From Cybelea sp963824595 (GTDB lineage Bacteria; Vulcanimicrobiota; Vulcanimicrobiia; Vulcanimicrobiales; Vulcanimicrobiaceae), in the NCBI GenBank assembly GCA_963824595.1, contig CAWGPY010000003.1:1-64000 (forward strand): a DNA stretch of 64,000 nt, given 5' to 3'. The notes beneath the pieces were generated by a model. The model ran no database searches. It was not told where the DNA came from and saw nothing but the letters and a program-made list of their open reading frames with translations. The stretch's first letter is position 1. The number at the start of each line of letters is the position of its first letter. Made by a program: the position numbers and the translations under genes. Positions 26,203-35,000 of this stretch are shown in pieces.

Positions 26203-26637
26203 CTAATGAATGGCGAGGGGTACGCTCTGCTGCACCGCGGCGCCCGCGGCGTTGCGGGCGATGATCTGCAGCGTGAGCTGATGGCTCATGAAGACCGGCA
26301 GGCGCGGCACCTGCGCCGTGGATTCGAAGTGCCCGACGTCCGTCTTCGTCATGCCGGCGCCGTAGCCGCCCACTCGCAGCTCGACGCTCGCGACGTTCGA
26401 CGACGTCAGGACCGTGATCTTCAGCGAATCGCCGGCGCGCGGCGCGGTCGAGCTCAGGTTCACCCACAGGATCTGCGGCGCTGCGTCGGGAGCCAGCAGC
26501 AGAATCGCCGGCGTCGCGACCGGCGTGGGCGACGGGCTCGTACCGGGCGACGGGGAGGGGCCGGGAGGCGGGCTGGGCGACGGCGTGGCGGCGAGCGCGG
26601 TCAGAAGCAAACAGGCGGCGGCACATACAGCGCGCAT
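26203..26637 (-). CDS. Exported protein with Pro/Ser-rich linker and a beta-sandwich domain
   Basis: From ATG 26637 the 144-residue product has a signal peptide (AVCAAACLLLTALAA). A 30-residue tract of Pro, Ser, Thr and Gly (TPSPSPPPGPSPSPGTSPSP) leads to a domain that looks Ig-like (VNLSSTAPRAGDSLKITVLTSSNVASVELRVGG). The gene is 17 bp upstream of gadB on the same strand and may be co-transcribed. Its start codon interlocks with a possible upstream typA start in a shared CATG. Function unknown. Confidence 0.65.
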   Translation of the reverse strand: MRAVCAAACLLLTALAATPSPSPPPGPSPSPGTSPSPTPVATPAILLLAPDAAPQILWVNLSSTAPRAGDSLKITVLTSSNVASVELRVGGYGAGMTKTDVGHFESTAQVPRLPVFMSHQLTLQIIARNAAGAAVQQSVPLAIH

Positions 26638-26686
26638 GCAGGAGAGTTCGAGGCCCGCCTCCGGTTCCCGCCGAACCGTCGCGGCG

Positions 26687-28522
26687 GTGAGAACTCGCTC
26701 CGATATCCGAAACGTCGCCATCGTGGCGCACGTTGACCACGGCAAGACCACGCTGGTTGACGCTATGCTCAAGCAGAGCGGCGTCTTTCGCGAGGGCCAG
26801 CAGGTGGCGACGCGAGTGCTCGATTCCAACCCCCTCGAGCGCGAGCGCGGCATCACGATCCTGTCGAAGAACACCGCCGTCCGTCACGGCGACGTGAAGT
26901 TCAACATCGTCGACACGCCCGGCCACTCCGATTTCGGCGGCGAGGTGGAGCGAGTGCTGCAGATGGTGCAGGGCGTTCTGCTGCTGGTTGACGCGGCCGA
27001 GGGTGTGATGCCGCAGACGCGCTTCGTGCTGCGCAAGGCACTCGAGCTCGACCTGCGCGCGATCGTCGTCGTGAACAAGATCGATCGTAAGGACGCCCGA
27101 GCCCAAGAGGTGGTGAACCAGACCTTCGACCTATTCGTGGAGCTCGGCGCCAACGACGAACAGGCCGACTTCCCCGTGCTCTTCACCAACGCCAAGGCCG
27201 GCATCGCGAAGCGGGCGCTCGAGGACGCTAGCGACTCGCTCGAGCCGCTCTTCGAGACTATGGTCGCGCGCGTGCCCGAGCCCCCCGCGGAGGAGGGGCC
27301 GTTCCAGCTGCTGATCTCCGCGATCGACCACAACCGCTACGTCGGACGCATCGGCATCGGCCGGATCTTCCGCGGCGGCTCGCGGCGCAACGACCCGATC
27401 GTCAAGATCGCCCGCGACGGCGCGGTCACCGGCGGGCTTCGGCTCGCCACGCTGCTCACGTTCGCCGGCCTCGAGCGCATTGACGTGGACGAGGCCTCGG
27501 CGGGCGACATCGTCTGCATCTCGGGCATTGACGATCTCAATATCGGCGATACGATCGCCGACGCGAGCGCGCCCGAGCCCATCGGCGCCGTCGCCGTTGA
27601 CGAGCCCACGGTCTCGATGTTCTTCAGCGTCAACAACTCGCCGTTCGCGGGGCGCGAGGGCAAGTATCTCACCTCGCGGCAGATTCGCGAGCGCCTGATG
27701 CGCGAGCTCGAGTCGAACGTGGCGCTTCGCGTGGCCGACACCGCCTCGCCCGACACGTTCGAAGTGCGCGGCCGCGGCGAGCTGCACTTGGCGATTCTCA
27801 TCGAGACGATGCGCCGCGAAGGCTACGAGCTGGCCGTGTCCAAGCCGCAGGTCATCATCACCGAGCGTGACGGCCGGCGCTACGAACCCGTGGAATACGT
27901 GGTGGTCGACGTTCCCGAGGAATACTCGGGGGCGGCGATCGAGGCGTTGGGGCGGCGCAAGGCAGCGATGTCGAACATGCTCCTCGTCGGCGACGCGCAG
28001 CGCCTCGAATACACGATGCCCACGCGCGCGATCTTCGGCCTGCGCGGCGACTTGCTGACGCTCACCCGCGGCACCGCCGTGCTCTCGCACACCTACTACG
28101 ATCACGAGCCGTGGCAGGGCGAGCTCGCCGGGCGCAGCGTCGGCGCGCTGGTCGCCAGCGATACGGGCCGGACCACGGGCTACGCGATGATGGGGCTCGA
28201 GCAGCGCGGGCGGTTCTTCGTCGGTCCCGGCGTGGACGTTTACGAAGGCATGATCGTGGGGCGCTCCAACGACGAATACGACGTGGCGCTCAACGTCGCG
28301 CGTGAGAAGAAGCTCACGAACATGCGCGCCGCAGGCTCCGACGAGAACGTGAAGCTGGCGCCGCCCGAGGAACTGTCGCTCGAGCGCGCGATCGAGTTCA
28401 TTGACGACGACGAGCTCGTCGAGGTGACCCCCGTTTCGATCCGGCTGCGCAAACGGATCCTCGACGAGGGCGGCCGGCTGCGGCTCCGCAAGCGCGAAGC
28501 CGCCGGGACGGCGGGGCGCTAG
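26687..28522 (+). CDS. typA: Ribosome-associated translational GTPase TypA/BipA
   Basis: From GTG 26687 the protein is 611 residues, the usual TypA length. It has an EF-type GTPase domain with G1 AHVDHGKTT, the G2 region ERGITILSKN, G3 DTPGHSDFGGEV and G4 NKID, followed by domains like EF-G III and V and the TypA-specific C-terminus. TypA binds ribosomes and aids 50S assembly and growth under stress. ATG 26636 would add 17 residues and would overlap the start of the divergent gene; comparison with the short N-terminus typical of TypA favours GTG 26687. Confidence 0.93.
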   Translation: MRTRSDIRNVAIVAHVDHGKTTLVDAMLKQSGVFREGQQVATRVLDSNPLERERGITILSKNTAVRHGDVKFNIVDTPGHSDFGGEVERVLQMVQGVLLLVDAAEGVMPQTRFVLRKALELDLRAIVVVNKIDRKDARAQEVVNQTFDLFVELGANDEQADFPVLFTNAKAGIAKRALEDASDSLEPLFETMVARVPEPPAEEGPFQLLISAIDHNRYVGRIGIGRIFRGGSRRNDPIVKIARDGAVTGGLRLATLLTFAGLERIDVDEASAGDIVCISGIDDLNIGDTIADASAPEPIGAVAVDEPTVSMFFSVNNSPFAGREGKYLTSRQIRERLMRELESNVALRVADTASPDTFEVRGRGELHLAILIETMRREGYELAVSKPQVIITERDGRRYEPVEYVVVDVPEEYSGAAIEALGRRKAAMSNMLLVGDAQRLEYTMPTRAIFGLRGDLLTLTRGTAVLSHTYYDHEPWQGELAGRSVGALVASDTGRTTGYAMMGLEQRGRFFVGPGVDVYEGMIVGRSNDEYDVALNVAREKKLTNMRAAGSDENVKLAPPEELSLERAIEFIDDDELVEVTPVSIRLRKRILDEGGRLRLRKREAAGTAGR

Positions 28523-28539
28523 CGCCGGCCCGGCCGGCC

Positions 28540-28589
28540 TTCCCGACAAATTACCAACCGCTTCCCGACGCCTTCTTAATCGGCTGCTA
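28540..28589 (+). promoter_or_regulatory. Duplicated upstream block, copy 1
   Basis: This 50-bp block matches the block at 28891-28940 at 43 of 50 positions, including ACAAATTACCA and CTTCTTAA.CGGCTGCTA. Each block ends 52-53 bp before the ATG of a double-glycine peptide gene. The conservation and fixed spacing mark a shared promoter or operator. I cannot assign the sigma factor. Confidence 0.65.
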
Positions 28590-28641
28590 CTCTTGGTCTG
28601 CACGGTAATGCTGCCGCGCAGTAGGAAGTAAGGAAATCATC

Positions 28642-28812
28642 ATGAGCGACGACAAGAAGAACGAGCAATCGAAGCCGATCGAAGACGAGAAGCTCGACCA
28701 GGTGAGCGGAGGCGTGATCGTTGAGAGAAGCCGCACGCTGATCCCCGGAGGCGAAGGCCCCCCGCCGATCAAGCCGCCGAAGACCCCGGTGCACATTCCC
28801 GAGCCTCTCTAA
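28642..28812 (+). CDS. Double-glycine-leader proline-rich peptide precursor 1
   Basis: This 56-residue gene is preceded by AAGGAAA. The leader, residues 1-24, is charged and ends KLDQVSGG, the pattern that C39 peptidases cut after GG. The predicted core, residues 25-56 (begins VIVERSRTLIPGG, then PPPIKPPKTPVHIPEPL), has 11 prolines in 32 residues, no cysteine and net charge near neutral. The leader is nearly identical to that of the peptide at 28994. A C39-containing exporter operon ends 350 bp away on the other strand. No modification enzyme is seen nearby. An intrinsic terminator follows. Confidence 0.8.
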   Translation: MSDDKKNEQSKPIEDEKLDQVSGGVIVERSRTLIPGGEGPPPIKPPKTPVHIPEPL

Positions 28813-28834
28813 GAGAACCGGGAGCAGGCAAAAG

Positions 28835-28861
28835 AAAAGGGTCCCCCGATGGGGCCCTTTT
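28835..28861 (+). terminator. Intrinsic terminator of peptide gene 1
   Basis: AAAAGGG (28835-28841) pairs with CCCTTTT (28855-28861), and the inner CCCC/GGGG pair closes on a 4-nt loop. The T run is contained in the 3' arm. Peptide 1 is therefore probably transcribed as its own short message, and peptide 2 from its own promoter. Confidence 0.85.
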
Positions 28862-28890
28862 CCGTGTCGTTCGCAATCCGTCGCGGGAGC

Positions 28891-28940
28891 TTCCCCACAA
28901 ATTACCAGCCGATTCCCGAGAGCTTCTTAAGCGGCTGCTA
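28891..28940 (+). promoter_or_regulatory. Duplicated upstream block, copy 2
   Basis: The counterpart of 28540-28589, with seven mismatches and no gaps, at the same distance from its ATG (28994). It lies after the terminator of peptide gene 1, so it should drive peptide gene 2 independently. Confidence 0.65.
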
Positions 28941-28993
28941 GTGTGAAGGAAGCGCGGCGATCTTGCCGGGCAGTACGGAATAAGGAAGCCACC

Positions 28994-29143
28994 ATGAGCG
29001 ACGACAAGAAGAACGAACAAGCGAAGCCGATCAAAGACGAGACGCTGGACAAGGTCAGCGGCGGGCATATCCCGGGCCGGCCCGTTTCGCCCATTCCGCA
29101 GCCCAAGAACCCCATCAGCGGCCACGATATGCAGCCCGACTAA
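28994..29143 (+). CDS. Double-glycine-leader proline-rich peptide precursor 2
   Basis: This 49-residue gene is preceded by AAGGAAG. The start is fixed by the leader, which matches precursor 1 in 20 of 24 residues and ends TLDKVSGG. An in-frame ATG at 28943 would add 17 residues that the sister lacks. The predicted 25-residue core (HIPGRPVSPIPQPKNPISGH, then DMQPD) has seven prolines and no cysteine. Its RPV..IPQP segment resembles insect proline-rich peptides of the apidaecin type. The gene converges on the exporter operon, whose last stop codon is 15 bp away. Confidence 0.8.
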   Translation: MSDDKKNEQAKPIKDETLDKVSGGHIPGRPVSPIPQPKNPISGHDMQPD

Positions 29144-29158
29144 TCGCGCAACCCCTCC

Positions 29159-31996
29159 TCAAATAGACTGCCGTTGCGCGAGATCCGCAAAGGGGCCGGG
29201 CGTCCCGACGAGTTCCGAATAGAGACCGTCCTGGACGATCCGGCCCCCCTCGAGCACCACGATCCGGTCGGCATTTTGAATCGTCGAGAGCCGGTGCGCG
29301 ATCACCAAGCGCGTGGCGTGGAGTTGCTCGAGCGTCTTCATGACGATTCCCTGCGTTTCGTTATCGAGCGCGCTCGTCGCTTCGTCAAAAAGCACGATTC
29401 GAGGCGCGTTGACGATCGCGCGGGCGATCGCGATACGCTGGCGCTGACCCGTAGATAACCCGCCTCCGTCCGATCCCAAATACGTTTCGAGCTGCATCGG
29501 CAGCCGCGCGATGTCGTCGGCGATGCCCACTCGCCGGGCCGCATCCCACGCCTGGTCGTGCGTGATGTAGCGCGCGCCGGCGATGTTCTCGAAGATCGTG
29601 CCTTGCAGCGCGCCCGTGGACTGCAGCACCGAGCCGATCTGCCGGCGGACGGCGGCGAGATCGACCGAAGCGAGGTCGCGGCCGTCGTAGAGCACCGCGC
29701 CGTGGCCGGGATTTTCGAACCCCAAAAGCAGCCGAAACAGCGTGGACTTTCCCGACCCCGACGGTCCCACGACGGCGACGAAAGACCCCGGTTCGATCTT
29801 CAAGTCCAATCGGTCGAGCGTTACCGCGGTGGCCGCTTCGTAACGGAAGCTCAGGTTGCGCAGCTCGATCGCGCCCGTCAGCTTGCCGGGGTCTCCGTGC
29901 GCCTCCAAAATTTCGGGCATCTGTTGCAGCAGCGGTCGAGCGCGCTCGTAGATCGGGATGACCCGGATCACCGCGACGAATGCGTCTCCGAGGCCGAGGA
30001 GCGATGAAAGCAGCTGGCCGAACGCCGCACTCGCGGCGATGAAGGTGCTCGCCGAAAACGCTCCGTGCCGGATCAGGAAGATGTACGCGATGATCGCCAG
30101 CGCCGTCGCCGCGGGCCAGATTGCGCTGAAGATGCCGAACCGGTAGACGATCGTACCGACGCGGGTGGTCATGCGCCGCATCACGACGAAGCGATGCAGC
30201 CAGCCGACGAAAGCGCGCGTCTCCGCACGCGCGACGCGCAGCTTCGAAATGCCGTTGAAGATCTGAAGAATGAAGCCCGCGATGCTGCCGTACCGATCGA
30301 AGATTTGGCGCCGCAACGGCAGCGTGGCAAACGCTTCGGCGATGGCCACCACGATGGCGATCAGCGCGAGCAGCGCGCATAACCACGCGAGACCGGCGTC
30401 GTAAAAGAAGAGCAGCGCAAAGCTCACCAGCGAAAAGACGCCGCTGAGCGCGGCGGAGATCGTGATGTCGCTTACGTATTGCTCGATCCGGTTGACCCCC
30501 ATCAGGCGGTCCGCGAGATCGCCGATTTCGAACCGGCGGAAGAACGACGCCGGGAGCGCCAACAGGCGTTCCATTACCGACGACTGGAGCGTCGTCCCGA
30601 TCTGTGCCTGGAGCCGGACCACGGCCAGCCCCCGCACGATTTCGGTGACCGTCGCCGTCAGCGCGACCGCCAGCAGCGCAAGCCCCATCGTGAGCAACTG
30701 CGAGCGCATCGCGCCCGGGATGATCAGTCCGTAGAGAATCGCCGTCGCGAGGGGAACCAAGCCGGCGAGGATGCCCCCCAAGAGCCCGAGCCCGAGAATT
30801 TGAACGGCGTCCACGCCGCTGTGGCGCAGTCCGAAGCGCAGCAAATCCCAAACGCCGATCGGCCGTTCGGGCAGCGGCCGAAGGAACAGGTATGCGGAGG
30901 AGTCGATTTCGGCGGCGACGGCATCGTCAACGCGCGTCGGTTCCAACGGTCGCGTCGGATCGATCGTCACGTACCGGGCTCGACCCCGGCGCGGCAAGAG
31001 CGCAACCGCTTCACGCTTCGGGCCGCGAAAACCTAGCAATGGTCCGTGCTCGCGCGTATGCCATCCGCCCCGCAGCCGAACCCGCCGAATCGAGAGGCGC
31101 GACTCGATCGCGATCGCTTGTACGGCCGCCTGCGGCTCGCTGTGCGACTCGCGCGGCGCGACGATCTTGATTCGGTCGGTCTGCGCGACGATGCGCGCGG
31201 CGGCCACGATTCGATCGTCGCCCGGCGCGCTGGCGAGCCGGTGCCGCTCGAAGAGGTTCGTCGCCTCGTCGAGACCGCCGCGCAGCGCGCGCTCGTCGAA
31301 GTCGCGCGTCGCCTCGCGCATCGCCTCCCGGCGTTGCTCCTCCGCGGCGGAGAGCGCCACCCAGCGCTTCCAGAATGCCGCGTGAACTACGTCAATCCCG
31401 CCCGCGACCTCACGCGGCTGGACGCCGCCGGCGGCCACCGGTTCGATGCGCATGGCGTCCTCGGCGCGCAGGGTCAACGGACCGCCGATCGGCACGATCC
31501 CCGTTTCGGCATCGCAGCGCTGCGAATCCAACAGCCACCCGGTGCCGCTCGCGATGCGAACGTAGATGAGCCGGCGCGACGAGTGCGCGTGTTCGCCTGG
31601 GGCGAGCTCGAGGGGATCCGGCGGCTGAAGGGGGCGCAGGCGATGCAGGTCCACGTCGGTCGAATCGGCGCCCGCGAGCAGTGCGAAGTAGCGCCGAAGG
31701 GCTTCGTCGCGGCCGGCGGGCTCGCTCGAGGCGAGATCCCACGGATCGAGAACCGTCGGCACCACTCCGACGGCGATGAGGGCGAGCGTCGTGCCGTTCC
31801 ACGCAAACGACGTGCCGACCACGACGTCCCCCGGAGCCGCCGCCCCCAAGAACGATCTGCGTCCCGCCGGCCGCCCCGCGCCATCCAGCTCGACGACGAA
31901 CAGCGCCGCCTCGCCCGCCCGCACCCGATAGGCGTGCGCCGGCGCGTCCAGGATCAGAACCTCGTCGCCCGCGATGCGAACGTCGCGCGCCGCCAC
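29159..31996 (-). CDS. NHLM-type peptide export ABC transporter, second ATP-binding/permease subunit
   Basis: The 945-residue protein starts at GTG 31996, overlapping the previous stop as TAGTG. The first several hundred residues are a non-membrane region (early part: DEVLILDAPAHAYRVRAGEAALFVVELDG) resembling the N-terminal region of NHLM bacteriocin ABC proteins. A six-helix exporter domain follows (QILGLGLLGGILAGLVPLATAIL onwards). The ATPase has Walker A GPSGSGKST, signature LSTGQ, Walker B IVLFDEATSALD and H-loop IAHRLST. It lacks a C39 peptidase and probably pairs with the transporter at 31996-34167. It is the last gene of the operon. Confidence 0.88.
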   Translation of the reverse strand: MAARDVRIAGDEVLILDAPAHAYRVRAGEAALFVVELDGAGRPAGRRSFLGAAAPGDVVVGTSFAWNGTTLALIAVGVVPTVLDPWDLASSEPAGRDEALRRYFALLAGADSTDVDLHRLRPLQPPDPLELAPGEHAHSSRRLIYVRIASGTGWLLDSQRCDAETGIVPIGGPLTLRAEDAMRIEPVAAGGVQPREVAGGIDVVHAAFWKRWVALSAAEEQRREAMREATRDFDERALRGGLDEATNLFERHRLASAPGDDRIVAAARIVAQTDRIKIVAPRESHSEPQAAVQAIAIESRLSIRRVRLRGGWHTREHGPLLGFRGPKREAVALLPRRGRARYVTIDPTRPLEPTRVDDAVAAEIDSSAYLFLRPLPERPIGVWDLLRFGLRHSGVDAVQILGLGLLGGILAGLVPLATAILYGLIIPGAMRSQLLTMGLALLAVALTATVTEIVRGLAVVRLQAQIGTTLQSSVMERLLALPASFFRRFEIGDLADRLMGVNRIEQYVSDITISAALSGVFSLVSFALLFFYDAGLAWLCALLALIAIVVAIAEAFATLPLRRQIFDRYGSIAGFILQIFNGISKLRVARAETRAFVGWLHRFVVMRRMTTRVGTIVYRFGIFSAIWPAATALAIIAYIFLIRHGAFSASTFIAASAAFGQLLSSLLGLGDAFVAVIRVIPIYERARPLLQQMPEILEAHGDPGKLTGAIELRNLSFRYEAATAVTLDRLDLKIEPGSFVAVVGPSGSGKSTLFRLLLGFENPGHGAVLYDGRDLASVDLAAVRRQIGSVLQSTGALQGTIFENIAGARYITHDQAWDAARRVGIADDIARLPMQLETYLGSDGGGLSTGQRQRIAIARAIVNAPRIVLFDEATSALDNETQGIVMKTLEQLHATRLVIAHRLSTIQNADRIVVLEGGRIVQDGLYSELVGTPGPFADLAQRQSI

Positions 31997-34167
31997 TATA
32001 GCGATCTCACGAGCGAGAGATATCGGCCCTTGCGCGCGACGAGTTCGTCGTGAGTGCCGCGTTCGACGATCGTACCGTCGTCGAGAACCAGGATCTCGTC
32101 GGCATCCCGAATCGTGCTCAACCGATGGGCGACGATCAGGCACGCGCAGCCTCGGCGCCGCAGGCTCTCGTCGATCAAATGTTCGGTCAACGGATCGAGC
32201 GCGCTCGTTGCCTCGTCGAGCACGATCAATGCAGGATCGCGCACCAGCGCGCGTGCGATCTCCAACCGCTGGCGCTCCCCTCCGCTGAAGTTGATGCCGC
32301 CCTCCGCCATCGCACCGTCGTAGCCCTCGGGCCTGCCGGCGATGTCGGTGTGAATGCAGGCGTCGCGGGCGGCGCGCTCGATCGCCGAATCGGAAATCGC
32401 CGGATCCCAGAGGGTCAGGTTGCTGCGCACGGTCCCCGGATAGAGCGAGATCTCTTGATCGACGAATGCGACCTCGCTTGCAAACAACCCCGGATCGATT
32501 GCCTCGCGCTCGGTCCCGTCGAACAGCACTTTTCCCGACCACGGCGTGAACAAGCCCGAAACGAGCTTGGCGATGGTCGACTTCCCGCTGCCGGATTGGC
32601 CGACCAGCGCGATGCGCGTGCCCGGCGCGATGACGAACGAGATGTCGCGTACGACGGGCCGCGCGTGCTTGTTGTATCCGAATGAGACCGCGTGCAGCTC
32701 CAGCTCGCCCGCCAAACGCGTTCGTTCGACCCGCTGCATGGCACGCGGCGGATCGGGCGGATAACGCAGGACGTCCTCGATGCGGCGAACGTCGCCATCC
32801 ATCTCTTGCAAGTCCGCGCCCAGCTCGACGAACGTTGTGAAGGGCGCGATGAACAGCTGCATCAACAGCGCGAAGGCGAAGAGGGTTCCGATCGAGATCG
32901 CACCGTCTATGACCCGCAATCCGCCAAGGGCCAAGATCGCGGTGACGTTGATCGTTATCAGCAAGCGCGGCACGGCGTTGAGCACTTGCGACGGCACGGT
33001 GAAGCGTTGTCGCGCGTTAATGACGCGCGCCTGACGTCCGAGCCACTTCATGAAGAAGGCGCCTTCGGCCCCGCCGGACTTCAGGGTTTCGATGCGCTCC
33101 AGCCCCGCAACGGAGCTTCCCAACAGCATGCTCTCCTCTTGCAGGAGCGCCGCGTTGGCGTCCGAGCGCTGGCGCGCGACGATCCGAAGGGCGAGAATGT
33201 TGAAGCCGGCGACGCCGAGCGACACCAGGGCCAAGAAGCGATCGTAGCGCGCCATCAGCGCCAGATAGAAGAGTGCCGCCACGACCCCGATCGCGCTGGC
33301 GGCCAGGCGGCTCGAGAGCAGCTCGGCAACGCGGTCGCAGATCGCGACGCGATTGGCGATCTCGGCGGGCGCGCGCTGCGAGAAGAACGTCATCGGCAAA
33401 TGCAAGACGTGCCAGAGCATCTGAGTCGCCTTGGCGAGTGCAAGCTTTGCCTGCAGGCGCAAAATTGCGAGCTGTTGGAGCTCCAACAGCGCGATCTGCA
33501 AGACGATGCTTCCCGCTATCCCGAGGGCGATCCAAAAAGTCCAGCCGTAGCTCTTGCCGACGAGGACCTCGTCGATCAGCGTCTTCGTAAACGTCGGCAA
33601 CGCGAGGTTGGGAACGACCAGCGCCAAGCCCGCGAGGACGATGAAGAGAACGGCTCCCCACGAACCGGCGAGCTGCGCGCCCAGGATGCTCGTGGTCGCC
33701 GGAACGTCGTTGCCCGGCTTGAACTCGGCTCCGGGCGAAAACGTGAGGCAGACGCCCGTATACGAGCGGCCGAACTCCTCCCAGTCGCATAACCGCCGCC
33801 CGCCGGCCGGATCGTTGAGCAGCGCGCCGTCCTTCGTGAAGCCTTCCACTACGACGAAGTGATAGAACTGCCAGAAGACGATGAACGGCGGCGCGATCTT
33901 GCGCAGGTCGTCCACGTCGTTCGTGTAGCCGTTCGCGTTCAGCCCGTACGAGCGCGCCGCGCGCAGCATATTGCCGGCGGAGCTCCCGTCGCGCGTGACG
34001 CCGCAGGCGACGCGAAGCTCTTCCAGCGGCACGTGCCGTCCGTAGTAGCCGAGAATCATTCCCAGCGACGCCGCACCGCACTCCACCGCCTCCATCTGCA
34101 GAACGGTCGGCGTCCGCGCGGTCTTCGAGGCGCCGTTTCGGCGCGCGCGCCGCTCGAGGAGTTTCAT
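31996..34167 (-). CDS. C39-peptidase-containing peptide export ABC transporter (NHLM type)
   Basis: The 723-residue inner-membrane protein carries an N-terminal C39 peptidase with the triad Cys30 (EAVECGAASL), His103 (FYHFVVVEG) and Asp119 (LLNDPAGG), which removes double-glycine leaders. A transmembrane domain spans about 165-450. The ATPase has Walker A GQSGSGKS (523-530), signature FSGGE (627-631) and Walker B LIVLDEATSALD. The domain order matches NHLM bacteriocin exporters. The ATG overlaps the upstream HlyD stop as TAATG, and the stop overlaps the next gene as TAGTG, so the three genes are translationally coupled. The obvious substrates are the peptides at 28642 and 28994. Confidence 0.93.
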   Translation of the reverse strand: MKLLERRARRNGASKTARTPTVLQMEAVECGAASLGMILGYYGRHVPLEELRVACGVTRDGSSAGNMLRAARSYGLNANGYTNDVDDLRKIAPPFIVFWQFYHFVVVEGFTKDGALLNDPAGGRRLCDWEEFGRSYTGVCLTFSPGAEFKPGNDVPATTSILGAQLAGSWGAVLFIVLAGLALVVPNLALPTFTKTLIDEVLVGKSYGWTFWIALGIAGSIVLQIALLELQQLAILRLQAKLALAKATQMLWHVLHLPMTFFSQRAPAEIANRVAICDRVAELLSSRLAASAIGVVAALFYLALMARYDRFLALVSLGVAGFNILALRIVARQRSDANAALLQEESMLLGSSVAGLERIETLKSGGAEGAFFMKWLGRQARVINARQRFTVPSQVLNAVPRLLITINVTAILALGGLRVIDGAISIGTLFAFALLMQLFIAPFTTFVELGADLQEMDGDVRRIEDVLRYPPDPPRAMQRVERTRLAGELELHAVSFGYNKHARPVVRDISFVIAPGTRIALVGQSGSGKSTIAKLVSGLFTPWSGKVLFDGTEREAIDPGLFASEVAFVDQEISLYPGTVRSNLTLWDPAISDSAIERAARDACIHTDIAGRPEGYDGAMAEGGINFSGGERQRLEIARALVRDPALIVLDEATSALDPLTEHLIDESLRRRGCACLIVAHRLSTIRDADEILVLDDGTIVERGTHDELVARKGRYLSLVRSL

Positions 34168-35000
34168 TAGCGGCTTTGCGGGAGCACGAACGAGATCGGC
34201 CGCCGTTCTTCGACGACGATCGTGGCGTAGCACGGCATGCCAGGCGACAAGGCTCGCCCGGCGTTTTGCAGACCCGACCAGATCAGGCTTCCGCCGGAGT
34301 CGACATCGAGCGCGATGCGAACCTCACGCACCGGAACGTCGGGCGAGAAGCCGGCCGCGATGGCGTCGTTCTGCAGCGCCGACTTGATGCGATCCGGGCT
34401 CGCGGGATAGGGCGCCGCATAGACGACGTGGCCGCGCAGGAAACCGAAAACGTCCGGCCGCGCGTCGGCCGGCGAAAGCCGGACGGGCATTCCCGCGGCC
34501 ACCTGGCGATCGGTCTCGACCGGCACGAACACGACCGCCCTCGGGCTCGCGCCGACCGGTTCGATGGTGGCGATAGGGTCGCCGGCGTCAATAAAACTTC
34601 CGAGCTGCGGTGAACGTTCGGCCAGCCTTCCGGCGGCCGGCGCGCGCAGCGCGACGATGTCGCCGCCGGTCGTTCGCAGCCGCGCGACCGCCTCTCCCTG
34701 CGCGACGACGTCGCCGACGCGCCGGGGCAGTGCGATCAGGGTGCCTCCGCTCGGCGCGATCACGGGCGCGGCGCCGCTTCCGGATACGATGACGCCGCGC
34801 CCTTGAATGCCGACGGGCACCTTGCCGAAAACGGCCCAGGTCGCCAGCAACAAGAGCAGCCCGCCGATGGCCGCGAGCGCCAGAATGCTGCGCGACGAAA
34901 CGATCGTGATCGCTTCGTCGAACCGCTCGACCGAATCGATCGCCGCAATGGCTTTCTTCCGGAAGAGACCGCTGTCGGCACGCTCTTTCGACGAACTCAT
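34167..35000 (-). CDS. HlyD-family adaptor of the NHLM-type exporter
   Basis: The 277-residue protein begins with a cytoplasmic segment (LFRKKAIAAIDSVERFDEAI) like that of NHLM HlyD proteins. One membrane helix follows (about 39-58, ILALAAIGGLLLLLATWAVF), then a short periplasmic part with a lipoyl-like half-motif (GGTLIALPRRVGDVVAQGEAVARL) and a beta-barrel C-terminus. It lacks the long coiled coil of classical HlyD, so it may depend on the larger adaptor encoded just upstream. It starts within the end of that gene (4-bp ATGA overlap). Confidence 0.88.
   Translation of the reverse strand: MSSSKERADSGLFRKKAIAAIDSVERFDEAITIVSSRSILALAAIGGLLLLLATWAVFGKVPVGIQGRGVIVSGSGAAPVIAPSGGTLIALPRRVGDVVAQGEAVARLRTTGGDIVALRAPAAGRLAERSPQLGSFIDAGDPIATIEPVGASPRAVVFVPVETDRQVAAGMPVRLSPADARPDVFGFLRGHVVYAAPYPASPDRIKSALQNDAIAAGFSPDVPVREVRIALDVDSGGSLIWSGLQNAGRALSPGMPCYATIVVEERRPISFVLPQSR

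Noticed and set aside
26186..27106. Upstream extension of the glutamate decarboxylase frame
   Set aside because: It runs antisense to typA and an exported-protein gene; the GTG at 26185 has a good Shine-Dalgarno and gives the usual length.
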